Assembly (NCBI GenBank): GCA_035567895.1
Contig: DATMPC010000085.1
Coordinates: 164,562-228,561 of the forward strand
Origin: Terriglobales bacterium
GTDB taxonomy: Bacteria > Acidobacteriota > Terriglobia > Terriglobales > Acidobacteriaceae
Length of the DNA stretch: 64,000 nt
Direction of reading: 5' to 3'
Part shown: positions 16,732-25,650 of the stretch, one piece after another
Position numbering within the stretch: position 1 is the first letter of the stretch
How the letters are laid out: each line of letters starts with the position of its first letter
Program-made: the position numbers and the translations under genes
The notes under the pieces: generated by a model
Databases searched by the model: none
The model's input: the letters and a program-made list of their open reading frames with translations, nothing else
Told to the model about the DNA's origin: nothing

Positions 16732-18106
16732 CGTTGGTGGACGACTATTTCTAGCCGCGTTGGTTGTGTTTTTGTCGGCGATGTACTTGGGCGCCGATCC
16801 TCAAAAGAAAACTCTTGAGGCAAACTCGCCGCTTTCAACGGCACGTGCGGAACTAAAACGTGGAGACACCAGTGCGGCGGAAAAGATCGTTTGGGACGCT
16901 CTCTCCTCGAATCCCAACGAAGAATCGGCTCTGACACTTCTTGGAACTATCAGGGAGAAGCAGAAGCGATATGCCGAAGCAGAAGCACTTTTTCGTCGCT
17001 CCATTCAGCTCAATCCAAAGTCGATTGAGGCCAGCAAGCATTTGGCGAGTGTTCTCGTCCTCGAGGACAAAGATGCCGAAGCAGCTGATCAATACCTGGA
17101 AGCCCTGGTTCTCGTTCCACAGGATGCTCATGTCAAGATGGAACTAGCCCGTCTCTACATGGGGCAGCGCAAGTGCAGCGAAGCACTGTCACTAATCGGG
17201 GCGATTCCCGCAGCGGAGCTTCCCTCCGAAGTCATTCCGCCGAAGGCTTCCTGTCTTACAGCTTTGGGCCACGGCTCAGAGGCAGCAGCTCTAATCGCCC
17301 AGACGCAGATCCTTGGCACCCTGAATCGTGCACTCTCCCGCAATCCCAATTCGGTCCCAACGCTGCTGGCGCTATCGCAAGTCTACACTGCCCAGAATAA
17401 ACGTGAACAGTCCTTGGCTGCGTTGCAGCGGGCGCACTCGATCGATCCCGATTCCTTGCCAGTCCTCCGAAGCTTGATCGTCGAGGATATGGAAGCGAGG
17501 CAGGGTCGTCTGGCTTTGCAATTTGCGAATGAGCTTCAAGAGAAGAGCACGGGACTGGACGACAAGTATTTAATCGCCGCGGTAATGCTGCAGGGAAAGA
17601 AATACGATTCAGCCGCCCAGCTGCTCGAGGATTACACAGCAAGACGTCCGCAGGACAGCAAGGCGGCGCTTGGTTTAGGGATCGCGTACCTCGCTGAGGG
17701 AAAGTATGTTGATGCGCGCAAGTGGCTTGAGCATTGTTTAGAGCTTGATCCCCACTTGCTTGAAGCCCATTACGAATTAGGAATGCTGTCTCGCAAGGAA
17801 GGCAAAACTTCTGAGGGCATTCAACACTTCGAAACCGTACTGCAAAAGCAGCCGGAGAATCCCAAGGCACTGTTGGGAATTGGAACCCTTTACCTTGAAG
17901 AAGGCCAGTTTGAAAAAGCCGAGGCCGCGTTACGACGCTCCCAGAAGGCTGATGCATCCGAACCGGAGACGGAGTATCAACTCTCACTCCTGTTTACCAG
18001 AATGGGAAAGCAACAGGAGGCACAGCAGCATATGACGCGCTTTCGCCAGCTTAAACAGGCTCGAGATAACGAGCTGACACCAAGAGATCAGTCGAAGCCG
18101 ATGTAG
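16712..18106 (+). CDS. Second secreted tetratricopeptide-repeat protein
   Basis: About 464 residues. The ATG at 16712 (or GTG 16703) lies inside the 3' end of the preceding TPR gene, a 20-29 bp overlap implying coupled translation. A signal-type N-terminus (GGRLFLAALVVFLSAMYLGA) is followed by TPR units (AEALFRRSIQLNPKSIEASK; LAALQRAHSIDPDSLPVLRS; ARKWLEHCLELDPHLLEAHY; AEAALRRSQKADASEPETEY). It is a shorter paralogue-like partner of its neighbour, with no catalytic motif. It is followed at 15 bp by the convergent CRTAC1 gene. Acidobacterial genomes often keep TPR and CRTAC1 genes together, which suggests a shared extracytoplasmic role. Confidence 0.87.
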   Translation: MFRNRTNVGGRLFLAALVVFLSAMYLGADPQKKTLEANSPLSTARAELKRGDTSAAEKIVWDALSSNPNEESALTLLGTIREKQKRYAEAEALFRRSIQLNPKSIEASKHLASVLVLEDKDAEAADQYLEALVLVPQDAHVKMELARLYMGQRKCSEALSLIGAIPAAELPSEVIPPKASCLTALGHGSEAAALIAQTQILGTLNRALSRNPNSVPTLLALSQVYTAQNKREQSLAALQRAHSIDPDSLPVLRSLIVEDMEARQGRLALQFANELQEKSTGLDDKYLIAAVMLQGKKYDSAAQLLEDYTARRPQDSKAALGLGIAYLAEGKYVDARKWLEHCLELDPHLLEAHYELGMLSRKEGKTSEGIQHFETVLQKQPENPKALLGIGTLYLEEGQFEKAEAALRRSQKADASEPETEYQLSLLFTRMGKQQEAQQHMTRFRQLKQARDNELTPRDQSKPM

Positions 18107-18120
18107 AAAAACGCCCCAGC

Positions 18121-19878
18121 TTATTTTATGGAGGCAGTTTTCCTAGCCGCTGAAGGCGAAATGCCGACGGCCTGTCCCGCGAGCGGAGTTCTGTCAGCGA
18201 TTCCTGTGCCTTCCACGATCGTGTAAATCATGTCGGCGGGCAAATCGCTGAACTTCTCCTTGTTGCTGCTTGGCCATGCTATCTCGATGCTATTCATGCT
18301 CGTTTGTGATCCCAGTCCAAAGTGCAGTCGCAGGTCATTTTGGGAGAGATAGCTGGCACCTGCTCGTACTTCTTTGAATTGCGTGAGATCACCTGCAGTC
18401 ACGCTTACTCTGGCTCCAATCGCGGCTTTGTTGCTCTTAGTTCCCACCAATTTAAAGAGCACTGCGTGATTGGAACTCTCGGTCCGGTTAAGCAGCAAGG
18501 TTGGCGGTTCGCCAACATTCATAAGCAGAACATCCACCTTGCCATCGTTATTTATGTCGCCAAAGGCAGCGCCACGACGCGATTGCGGTGACAGCTTATC
18601 CAGACCCGAGAGAGCAGTCACGTCCTGAAAACTCTTGTCTCGCTTGTTGCGAAATAGCTGCAGAGGTTGACGGTAGGGAACGCCTCCCTTGACTTGATCC
18701 ATTTGTGGATAGACGTGACCGTTAGCCACGAAGATATCGTCCCACCCGTCGTTGTCCATATCGAAAAATGCGGTTCCCCAACCTACATATGGATACGTTG
18801 GCTGCGCTACACCGGCATTCCAGCTAATGTCTGCGAAGCCTTGGGTGCCAAGATTGCGATAAAGGGTGTCTGGCTCCTCCGTGAAGTTCGTCACAAAGAT
18901 GTCGAGCTTTCCGTCGTGGTCGATGTCGCCAAAGTCGACACCCATCGAACCCTGCTCCTGACCGTCTCCGCTTAGAGCCGCGCCCGTGATTAATCCCATT
19001 TCCTCAAATGTGCCGTCATGCCGGTTGTGATACAGGTAGTTTGGTCCGGCGTCATTAGCTACATAGAGATCGGGCCAACCATCGTTGTCATAGTCCGCCC
19101 AGACTCCTTGCATCCCGAAGTAGTGATTGGGATCGTCTACTCCAGCCTTCTTCGAGACGTCTTCGAATGTACCGTCTCCACGATTCCGGAACAGGAAATC
19201 GGATTCACCTGGCAAGCCCCATGGGCCGCACTGGACCTGGACTCCGCGAAATCGGCAGGTCTTGTCGTTGCTGCCAAACTCCGGAAGTTTATTTATGTCG
19301 ATGAACACATACCGGGGGACAAAAAGATCGACAAAACCGTCTCGGTCGAAATCCGCCCACGACGCTCCAGTGCTAAATCCGCCCACGCCGACGCCAGCTT
19401 TATCAGTGACATCCACAAATTTGCAGTTGCCCAGGTTGCGATACAGAGCATTGCCACCGTACCCTGTGATGTAAATGTCCTGCCAGCCGTCGTTGTCGAA
19501 ATCCGCCACAGCGACTCCCATGCCCCAACCTTTATGGGTGAGACCCGCCTGAACAGTAATGTCCTTGAATTTGAGATCGGATTCTTGGTGATAGAGGGTA
19601 ATCATGGGATCGCCACCTTTTCTATAGCGATCTACTGACGATCCATTTACGCTGATGATGTCTAATTTTCCATCATTATCGCAATCGATGAATCCCACGC
19701 CACCGCTCATTGACTCCAAGATGTACCGCTTTTCTGGAGACGAGAGATGAGGTACGGTCAGGCCAGCCTGTTTCGTTATGTCTTCAAATCTTGGCGTCGG
19801 AGGCGGAGTAACACGAACTTGAGCGGCGCAGGCAAGAGACAGCAGAACGCCCAGACCAAAAGAACAGATTTTGTCCAT
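18121..19878 (-). CDS. CRTAC1 family FG-GAP repeat protein with ASPIC/UnbV domain
   Basis: 585 residues with a signal peptide (DKICSFGLGVLLSLACAAQ). Repeated FG-GAP/VCBS units carry calcium-binding loops of the DxDNDG type (DCDNDGKLD, DFDNDGWQD, DFDRDGFVD, DYDNDGWPD, DIDHDGKLD, DMDNDGWDD, DINNDGKVD), indicating an integrin-alpha-like beta-propeller. The C-terminal part (GARVSVTAG, SYLSQNDLRLHFGLG, IEIAWPSS) is the ASPIC/UnbV domain. These proteins are secreted and numerous in Acidobacteria; the biochemical role is unproven, with surface carbohydrate or protein binding as the usual guess. Its 5' end abuts the 5' end of a second CRTAC1 gene. Confidence 0.92.
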   Translation of the reverse strand: MDKICSFGLGVLLSLACAAQVRVTPPPTPRFEDITKQAGLTVPHLSSPEKRYILESMSGGVGFIDCDNDGKLDIISVNGSSVDRYRKGGDPMITLYHQESDLKFKDITVQAGLTHKGWGMGVAVADFDNDGWQDIYITGYGGNALYRNLGNCKFVDVTDKAGVGVGGFSTGASWADFDRDGFVDLFVPRYVFIDINKLPEFGSNDKTCRFRGVQVQCGPWGLPGESDFLFRNRGDGTFEDVSKKAGVDDPNHYFGMQGVWADYDNDGWPDLYVANDAGPNYLYHNRHDGTFEEMGLITGAALSGDGQEQGSMGVDFGDIDHDGKLDIFVTNFTEEPDTLYRNLGTQGFADISWNAGVAQPTYPYVGWGTAFFDMDNDGWDDIFVANGHVYPQMDQVKGGVPYRQPLQLFRNKRDKSFQDVTALSGLDKLSPQSRRGAAFGDINNDGKVDVLLMNVGEPPTLLLNRTESSNHAVLFKLVGTKSNKAAIGARVSVTAGDLTQFKEVRAGASYLSQNDLRLHFGLGSQTSMNSIEIAWPSSNKEKFSDLPADMIYTIVEGTGIADRTPLAGQAVGISPSAARKTASIK

Positions 19879-19902
19879 GAGATTTACGCATTTTATAGGT
19901 AT

Positions 19903-21660
19903 TTGGTTAGGGTTTACAGGCTCAATTTCTCAGGTTCCTTGTTGGCGCTGCTACTGGTCGGCGTGCCCGATGGGTTGACAGCGCAAACGGTACGCAACAG
20001 CTCACAAAGGCCTCCTGGTTTTCAATTAGTTGATGTTACTTCAGCCGCGAAGATTCAATTCGAACACGTTGTCTCGCCAGAAAAAAAATACTTGATCGAG
20101 TCGATGAGCGGCGGAGTTCTGTTACTCGACTATGACCAGGACGGATGGCTCGACATTTACTTCACAAATTCTCCGACGGTTGAAGGAGCCCTCCGTGGCG
20201 AAAAGGCGCGGAACGCTCTCTATCACAATAATCGCGATGGCACATTTACCGACGTTACCGAACAGGCGGGAGTCGGCTATCCGTGTTGGGCGATGGGAGG
20301 AGCCGTGGCCGACTATAACAATGATGGCTGGCCGGACATCCTTATTACGTGCGAAGAAGGACTGGTTCTGTATCGCAACAATGGGAACGGAACATTTACG
20401 GATGTGACTCGACAAGCCCATCTTACCGATCGACGATGGAGCACCGGGGCAGCGTTCGCTGATTATGACGGCGATGGCTTCGCGGATCTGATGGTCTCAC
20501 GCTACGTCGAGTTCGATTTCAAGAATCTGCCGAAATTTGGTGTTGGCGCTACGTGCCATTACCGCGGTATTCCGGTTCAGTGTGGCCCCAGAGGGATGAA
20601 AGGAGTCGGCGACAGCCTCTATCACAACAATGGCGATGGGACGTTTACGGACGTGTCAAAGTCTGCTGGCGTAGATGATGCGAGCGGCTACTATGGCCTC
20701 GGCGTGCTTTGGAGTGATTTTAACGATGACGGACGTCCCGATCTATTCATTGCCGACGATTCAACGCCCAATTATCTCTATCGTAACGATGGCAATGGGC
20801 ATTTCACTGATGTCAGCTTCATCTCCGGAACAGCAGTGAGCCGTGATGGCGGCGAGATGGCAGGAATGGGAGTTGCTGCGTGTGACTTCAATCACAGTGG
20901 CCGATTTTCGATTTACGTCACTGATTTCGAGGATCAAAGCAACACTCTGTATCGGAACGATGGTGCAATGACGTTTACAGAGGCCTCATATGCATCGGGT
21001 ATCGGCGCCGCAACAGTTCCTTATCTGGGATGGGGTACTGGCTGCATTGACTTCGACAACGACGGGTGGCCGGACTTGTTTGTCGTAAACGGTCATGTCT
21101 ATCCCCAAGTAGACGCATTAGCCGCTGGAGCCAAGTACAAAGAACGCAAGCTCGTCTTTTTGAATCAAGGTGACGGCACATTTCGCGACGTGAGCAGTCT
21201 CGTGGGCAGCGCGGTAACCCGCGCAGAGACCAGCCGAGGGGCTGCGTTTGGCGATCTGGACAACGACGGAAGAATTGACGTGGTGGTCGAGAACATCGAT
21301 GGCAAGCCAATGGTTCTGCATAACGAAGGAAGCTCCGGGAATCATTGGATCACCTTCCAACTTTCGGGGAACAAGAGTAACCGAGCCGCGCTCGGAGCAA
21401 GGATCAGGATTATTGCCGGTAGTCTGACGCAGATCGACGAGGTGCGTAGCGGCGGAAGCTATCTCTCGCAAAATGATCTGAGAATCCATTTCGGTCTTGG
21501 TTCGGCGACGAAAATTGATTCAGTCGAAATTCGCTGGCCGTCGGGAACGATTGATACCTTGAGGAATCTTGCGCCGGATAAGTTCTATGCCATTCTCGAA
21601 GGCAAAGGACTCGTCGATCCCCAACAGGTGCGTCCAACTACTATCAAGCGCGCGCCGTAG
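19903..21660 (+). CDS. Second CRTAC1 family FG-GAP/ASPIC-UnbV protein
   Basis: About 585 residues if read from the TTG at 19903, which follows TAGG and opens a plausible signal peptide (VRVYRLNFSGSLLALLLVGV). The same frame is open back to an ATG at 19747, but that would overlap the opposing CRTAC1 gene by 132 bp. Propeller units with DxDxDG loops (DYDQDGWLD, DYNNDGWPD, DYDGDGFAD, DFNDDGRPD, DFDNDGWPD, DLDNDGRID) precede an ASPIC/UnbV end (GARIRIIAG, SYLSQNDLRIHFGLG, VEIRWPSGTI). It is clearly a paralogue of the gene at 18121-19878, arranged head to head with it. Its 3' end overlaps the convergent Hpt gene by 17 bp. Confidence 0.9.
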   Translation: MVRVYRLNFSGSLLALLLVGVPDGLTAQTVRNSSQRPPGFQLVDVTSAAKIQFEHVVSPEKKYLIESMSGGVLLLDYDQDGWLDIYFTNSPTVEGALRGEKARNALYHNNRDGTFTDVTEQAGVGYPCWAMGGAVADYNNDGWPDILITCEEGLVLYRNNGNGTFTDVTRQAHLTDRRWSTGAAFADYDGDGFADLMVSRYVEFDFKNLPKFGVGATCHYRGIPVQCGPRGMKGVGDSLYHNNGDGTFTDVSKSAGVDDASGYYGLGVLWSDFNDDGRPDLFIADDSTPNYLYRNDGNGHFTDVSFISGTAVSRDGGEMAGMGVAACDFNHSGRFSIYVTDFEDQSNTLYRNDGAMTFTEASYASGIGAATVPYLGWGTGCIDFDNDGWPDLFVVNGHVYPQVDALAAGAKYKERKLVFLNQGDGTFRDVSSLVGSAVTRAETSRGAAFGDLDNDGRIDVVVENIDGKPMVLHNEGSSGNHWITFQLSGNKSNRAALGARIRIIAGSLTQIDEVRSGGSYLSQNDLRIHFGLGSATKIDSVEIRWPSGTIDTLRNLAPDKFYAILEGKGLVDPQQVRPTTIKRAP

Positions 21661-21994
21661 GGCGGGGGTCGTTTCCTCGGTCATAGATGGCTTGCTTGAT
21701 GCGTGCCAAGTGCTGGTCAAGGAGAGTGGGGTTTTCACCAATACAAACATCGTCCGTGAGTAGCCGCTCAATCTCCAACGCATCAGCCGACGCATACTCT
21801 AAGCCGAAAGTTCCAAGCGAGCCCGCGAGTTTGTGCGCTGCATCTTTGGCCGCTATTCGGGTGCCTTGAGTTAGGCGATTGTAGTGTATGGCATCAACTG
21901 CGAGTCGAATAGTCTCAATTCGGGATTGCACCAGCGGCAGATGCTTTTGCCACAAGTCGTCTATTTGTTTACTTAACTTGTCGGCTGATGTCAT
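21644..21994 (-). CDS. Hpt (histidine phosphotransfer) domain protein
   Basis: 116 residues, essentially one Hpt domain. The motif DAAHKLAGSLGTFGL gives the phosphorylated His54, in the usual H-K-L-x-G setting. It would relay phosphoryl groups between receiver domains in the cytoplasm. It follows the receiver gene (14-bp gap) and the CHASE3 histidine kinase on the same strand, forming a three-gene phosphorelay. Confidence 0.85.
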   Translation of the reverse strand: MTSADKLSKQIDDLWQKHLPLVQSRIETIRLAVDAIHYNRLTQGTRIAAKDAAHKLAGSLGTFGLEYASADALEIERLLTDDVCIGENPTLLDQHLARIKQAIYDRGNDPRPTARA

Positions 21995-22008
21995 CTCGTT
22001 AGTGTTTG

Positions 22009-22383
22009 CTATCGCCAGTTGAGGATTCCGCTTATCTGATCGGCGAGGGTAAGTGGATTGAATGGTTTCGCCAGCGTTCCCGCGGCGCCAATCGCCTGGA
22101 GGTGCTCTTGTTCGATCGATTGGGCCTTCGCTGTGAGGAAGATTACCGGTATTTGTGCTGTGACTTCGTCGCTGCGCAGCAGTCGCAGCGTGGCCGGTCC
22201 ATCCTGCTCCGGCATCATCACGTCCAGGAGAATCGCATCCGGAAGAGCCTTCTTCGCCAATTCAAGTCCGGCGGAACCCGAAGCTGCGGAAGAGACTTGC
22301 CAGCCGGCCACTGTCTCCAGACTCACAGCGGTTACTTCGCGAATGTCGTCTTCGTCATCAATCAGCAGGATGTGTTTCCGCAT
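22009..22383 (-). CDS. Single-domain response regulator (CheY-like)
   Basis: 124 residues with no output domain. The acidic pair Asp9-Asp10, phosphoacceptor Asp54 (AILLDVMMPEQDG), the Thr of VIFLTAKA and the Lys of LAKPFNP complete the receiver active site. The start overlaps the end of the upstream CHASE3 kinase gene by 26 bp, so the pair is translationally coupled. With the next gene encoding an Hpt protein, it probably shuttles phosphate within a multi-step relay. The final target is not visible in this window, although a NarL-type regulator lies at 24818. Confidence 0.92.
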   Translation of the reverse strand: MRKHILLIDDEDDIREVTAVSLETVAGWQVSSAASGSAGLELAKKALPDAILLDVMMPEQDGPATLRLLRSDEVTAQIPVIFLTAKAQSIEQEHLQAIGAAGTLAKPFNPLTLADQISGILNWR

Positions 22384-23773
22384 TGGATTCCCGTTCTGAC
22401 CTGACCGTCTCAGTGGACTCAGCGTAAAGAGTCGGATTGGGGTTGTGCGTTTGAGCGAGCGGAACAGTGAAAAAGAATGTGCTGCCGATTCCCAGTTGAC
22501 TCTCTACCCATATTTTGCCGCCGTGTTGCTCCACTATGCTGCGAGAGATAGCCAGTCCTAATCCAGTGCCGCCTCGCTTCCGGGAGTCTGAAGTATCAAC
22601 CTGGTGAAATCGCTCAAAGATTGAGTTTTTCTTGTTTTCCGGAATGCCTCTTCCTTGATCAGAAACTTCAAATTGCGCATGCGTGCCGATAGACTTCGCC
22701 GCTACCTTGACCATTCCGCCCGGTTCGGAAAACTTAATTGCATTACTCAGGAGATTGGTCAGGCATTGGATGCATTGATCTCGATCGGCATAGATGAACA
22801 GCTCTGACTTCTTGGCCGAAAGAGTGATGTGCTGATTCTGCGCCATCGGGCGCATCACATCGATTGCGTGTTCGATGAGTTCTCGAGCACTGCACTGCAT
22901 CTGACGTATGTCCATCTTTCCCGAATCGAGCTTTTCTATATCGAGAATGTCATTCAACAAGCGGATCAGGCGGTCGGTATTGCTGACTGCGATTTCCAAC
23001 ATCCGCGTTCCCTTTGCATCAACCCTCCCCAATAAACCTGAGGCGAGAAGGGCAAGCGACCCATGAATGGATGTAAGGGGAGTTCTAAGTTCATGGCTCA
23101 CTACCGAAACGAACTCGGACTTCATGCGCTCGATCTGTTGCCGCCGTGTGAGATCTCGGAAGACCAGAACAACCGAACCGATGACTGCGAACATGGCGAC
23201 CACGAGCGCCGACAATACAACCAGAAATGCTCGGCGAGCGCTCGCCTGCGCACGCATGTTGCGGTCGACAAGAAGGCGATCCTCATCGCCTCGCATTTGG
23301 GCTGTCAGGGCTGAGATTTCAGCGCTCAGCTTCCTCCCGGGGCCGGTACTGCCGAGAGCCAGAATTGCCTGCAGGCCGCCCGACTTGCGAACGCGGATGC
23401 CTTCGTCCATCGTGGCGAAACGTTTCTCGAGGAGCGTCTCCAGCGAGCTGATATTGCTCTGTTCGCCAGGATTGTCCAACGTTTGCGTGCGCAGCTCAGA
23501 AATCAGGTCTGGAACCTGCTTCCGGATACCTTCGTACTGAGCCTCGAAGGTGGTGTCGCCAGTAATTACGTAGCCCCGGATGGCCGCTTCAGCTTGGGAC
23601 ATACGGAACGAAACCTGCTGCAACAGCTCGAGCACAACGTGAGTATGCGTAACCCACTTGCTGTCTTCAATCAGGCCAATGATCGTTCGCTGAGAGACGA
23701 TTCCGACCGTGCCGAGGAGCGCAAGCACGATGACAAATCCGGCAAGAACGGTTCTTTCGACAGTCAGTTTCAT
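22358..23773 (-). CDS. CHASE3-domain sensor histidine kinase
   Basis: 471 residues from the ATG at 23773; the frame extends 20 codons further without support. Two transmembrane segments (about 9-29 and 183-205) bracket a CHASE3-type helical sensor domain with the typical FRMSQAEAAIRGYVITGD stretch. The HisKA domain has phosphoacceptor His227 (SVVSHELRTPLTSIHG), followed by HATPase boxes N (LTNLLSNAIKFSE), G1 (DQGRGIPEN), F (FERFHQ) and G2 (GGTGLGLAI). CHASE3 ligands are mostly unknown. It heads the kinase-receiver-Hpt operon. Confidence 0.92.
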   Translation of the reverse strand: MKLTVERTVLAGFVIVLALLGTVGIVSQRTIIGLIEDSKWVTHTHVVLELLQQVSFRMSQAEAAIRGYVITGDTTFEAQYEGIRKQVPDLISELRTQTLDNPGEQSNISSLETLLEKRFATMDEGIRVRKSGGLQAILALGSTGPGRKLSAEISALTAQMRGDEDRLLVDRNMRAQASARRAFLVVLSALVVAMFAVIGSVVLVFRDLTRRQQIERMKSEFVSVVSHELRTPLTSIHGSLALLASGLLGRVDAKGTRMLEIAVSNTDRLIRLLNDILDIEKLDSGKMDIRQMQCSARELIEHAIDVMRPMAQNQHITLSAKKSELFIYADRDQCIQCLTNLLSNAIKFSEPGGMVKVAAKSIGTHAQFEVSDQGRGIPENKKNSIFERFHQVDTSDSRKRGGTGLGLAISRSIVEQHGGKIWVESQLGIGSTFFFTVPLAQTHNPNPTLYAESTETVRSERESNAETHPAD

Positions 23774-23881
23774 CAAAATCCGCGAGCCGTGGCAAAGAAC
23801 AGCGAGAAAAACAGGGCGTTTTTCGAATTTCACTTCAAAGTCATAGAATTCTGCCCAAAACTTGCAAATTTTCCTGCAACG

Positions 23882-23992
23882 CAGGGAATTAACAGGGATT
23901 TCTGTGGATTTCTCCCTAAGCTACACACGAAACACCACTTAGTGTCGTTTTTCAAACGATTCAAGAAACTAACAGGGAATTATCAGGGAAGT
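23882..23992. repeat. Short degenerate repeats CAGGGAATT, period about 11 bp
   Basis: CAGGGAATTAACAGGGATTT at 23882-23901 and AACAGGGAATTATCAGGGAA at 23971-23990, with TTGCAAATTTTCC just before. The same pattern with T or C in the fourth base occurs at 58327-58359 and 58457-58488, again beside AAATTTGCAA. It occupies the non-coding gap upstream of the histidine kinase. Confidence 0.45.
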
Positions 23993-24071
23993 TCCATGGC
24001 TCTGGCGACATTTTTCCGCAGCTAGTTCCATATTCGTATCGGCTGAACTGCGAAGCCTCCATGGCCGGATT

Positions 24072-24422
24072 CTAGTACGGCTTGGGATTTGGACGAGCTC
24101 CATAGGCCCGCAACAACAAAGCTGCGGAGAGCACCAGACAGCCCTCAAGAAGAAACTCTGCGACATTAACCTGGGCTCCCGGAAGGGCCTGATAGTGGCT
24201 AGTCCAGAGCGGAGCCCTCGAGAGGGCGTGCACGAGAGAATTATCGGAAGGGTGAACCTGCCGCCAGGGAGCAAGCGCGCATAGCGCTAGCCAACCCAAC
24301 ACCAAAAGGATAATGGCTAGCCTCGTGTTCCGAGTTGGCAGGGGCACCGCCATGCGTGATGTCAGATTAGGAAGGCGGGTATGGCGGTTAAATCCCACTG
24401 AAGTCGTAGAGTCATTTCCCAT
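24072..24422 (-). CDS. Small hypothetical membrane protein
   Basis: 116 residues with two hydrophobic segments (about residues 34-51, RLAIILLVLGWLALCALA, and 86-104, NVAEFLLEGCLVLSAALLL) joined by a polar loop. Unrecognised. An internal Met at residue 24 is an alternative start; neither has a clear ribosome-binding site. It is divergent (33 bp) from the next small hypothetical gene. Confidence 0.5.
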   Translation of the reverse strand: MGNDSTTSVGFNRHTRLPNLTSRMAVPLPTRNTRLAIILLVLGWLALCALAPWRQVHPSDNSLVHALSRAPLWTSHYQALPGAQVNVAEFLLEGCLVLSAALLLRAYGARPNPKPY

Positions 24423-24455
24423 CCAGTTGGGTTTTCGCCTTCGTACTCGTTTAGC

Positions 24456-24791
24456 ATGTTAGTTTCAATTTCAACCGAACAAGAAGTATCTACTACGAAT
24501 CTCTCGCACAAACTGCGATCCCTGCCAACGCTAATCGATCTCTACGTTCTTCTGGTGGACCATGTCATGCGCAAGCACGGGTTTGACCCCGAACGGTGCG
24601 AATTTCCGGCCGAGCAAGCGCTGCCTCCCGTCGAAGCTCTCGGGCACGATTCCATTCAAGGTCGCTCCGCTCCCTGGCTCGGGGTCTCGCGAACTGATTT
24701 CCTCATTTCAAACGTCGAAGCGGAATGGTCTTCCTTTTCTGATACGCCCATGACCTTCTCTGAAGAGGAGCTGCTGTTGGTTGCCGTCTGA
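24456..24791 (+). CDS. Hypothetical protein
   Basis: 111 residues, acidic and soluble, with no motif I recognise. The composition (LPTLIDLYVLLVDHVMRKHG, MTFSEEELLLVAV) is protein-like. There is no clear Shine-Dalgarno sequence before the ATG, so the start is uncertain. It sits between two genes on the opposite strand. Confidence 0.5.
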   Translation: MLVSISTEQEVSTTNLSHKLRSLPTLIDLYVLLVDHVMRKHGFDPERCEFPAEQALPPVEALGHDSIQGRSAPWLGVSRTDFLISNVEAEWSSFSDTPMTFSEEELLLVAV

Positions 24792-24817
24792 GTTAGGTAA
24801 ATCGGCAGCGGAGCCAG

Positions 24818-25531
24818 TCAGGCGCGATTGGGAGCTGCAAGGTTGTTCTTTAGAGCGAAGAGAGCCAGCTCCAGACGGGTCGACATTCCGATCTTGTCGA
24901 AGATGTTCGTGAGATGCCGCTTCACCGTGTCTTCCGTGATGTTCAGTCGCGAAGCGATTTCCCGATTGCTGCAGCCTTCTGTGACTAGTCCTATCACTTC
25001 GATCTCTCGTTGAGTAAGACCATAGTTTCGCGGCTGTGCGCCTGCTCTCATGGACGCAGAAAGATCCGCCAGGATTTTGCCGACATCCCCCTCTTCGCGC
25101 CCCTCGACCCAGTAGTTGCCGTTGAGCACTGAGCGCATTGCAGGCTCGAGTTGAGCAATGCTCTTCTTACTCAAGATGCCACGAGCACCGAGCTGCAACG
25201 CTTGCACAATCTGTTCGGGGCCAACCGATGCGCTGAAGACAATCGTGTGTGCCGTGGCGTGCCTGGCAGAGAGTTCCTTCAACGCTTCAATTCCTGGCAG
25301 ATTGGGCATAAGAAGGTCGAGCAGCAGTACGTCGGGATGCAGCTTCTCGACCTGCTCGATCGCCCGCTTACCGTCATGCGCTTCCCCAACCACCTGGAAC
25401 TCCTGGCTCGCGGAGAGCTTCGCGCGGACAACTTCGCAGACAATTGGATCGTCATCAGCCAGCAGAACGAAAAACTTCTTTCCTGGAGTAGTCTTTCCCT
25501 GCGAATGGTTCGCCTTAGGAACAGGGCTCAT
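24818..25531 (-). CDS. NarL/FixJ-type response regulator with LuxR HTH
   Basis: 237 residues. Receiver domain with acidic residues ADDDP at about 25-29, phosphoacceptor Asp72 (VLLLDLLMPNLPG) and a Lys in ILSKKS. The C-terminal LuxR-type helix-turn-helix is YGLTQREIEVIGLVTEGCSN followed by REIASRLNITEDTVKRHLTN. It binds DNA on phosphorylation by a kinase; no cognate kinase is adjacent, but the CHASE3 kinase relay lies 1 kb away on the same strand and could feed it. It has a 20-residue polar N-terminal extension. Confidence 0.92.
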   Translation of the reverse strand: MSPVPKANHSQGKTTPGKKFFVLLADDDPIVCEVVRAKLSASQEFQVVGEAHDGKRAIEQVEKLHPDVLLLDLLMPNLPGIEALKELSARHATAHTIVFSASVGPEQIVQALQLGARGILSKKSIAQLEPAMRSVLNGNYWVEGREEGDVGKILADLSASMRAGAQPRNYGLTQREIEVIGLVTEGCSNREIASRLNITEDTVKRHLTNIFDKIGMSTRLELALFALKNNLAAPNRA

Positions 25532-25650
25532 GGCGGATAGAGTGTTCTCGTTTTACCCGATTTGAGATCCACAAAGCAAGCCTGCAGTGTGGGCGAGTAC
25601 CAGAACGGGAGTGTCTCACAAGTGACAACATCACAGGATCTCGTGATGAA

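Noticed and set aside
17256..17987. 243-codon frame antisense to the second TPR gene
   Set aside because: Pro/Cys/Arg-rich composition and no start signal; the sense strand has clear TPR units.
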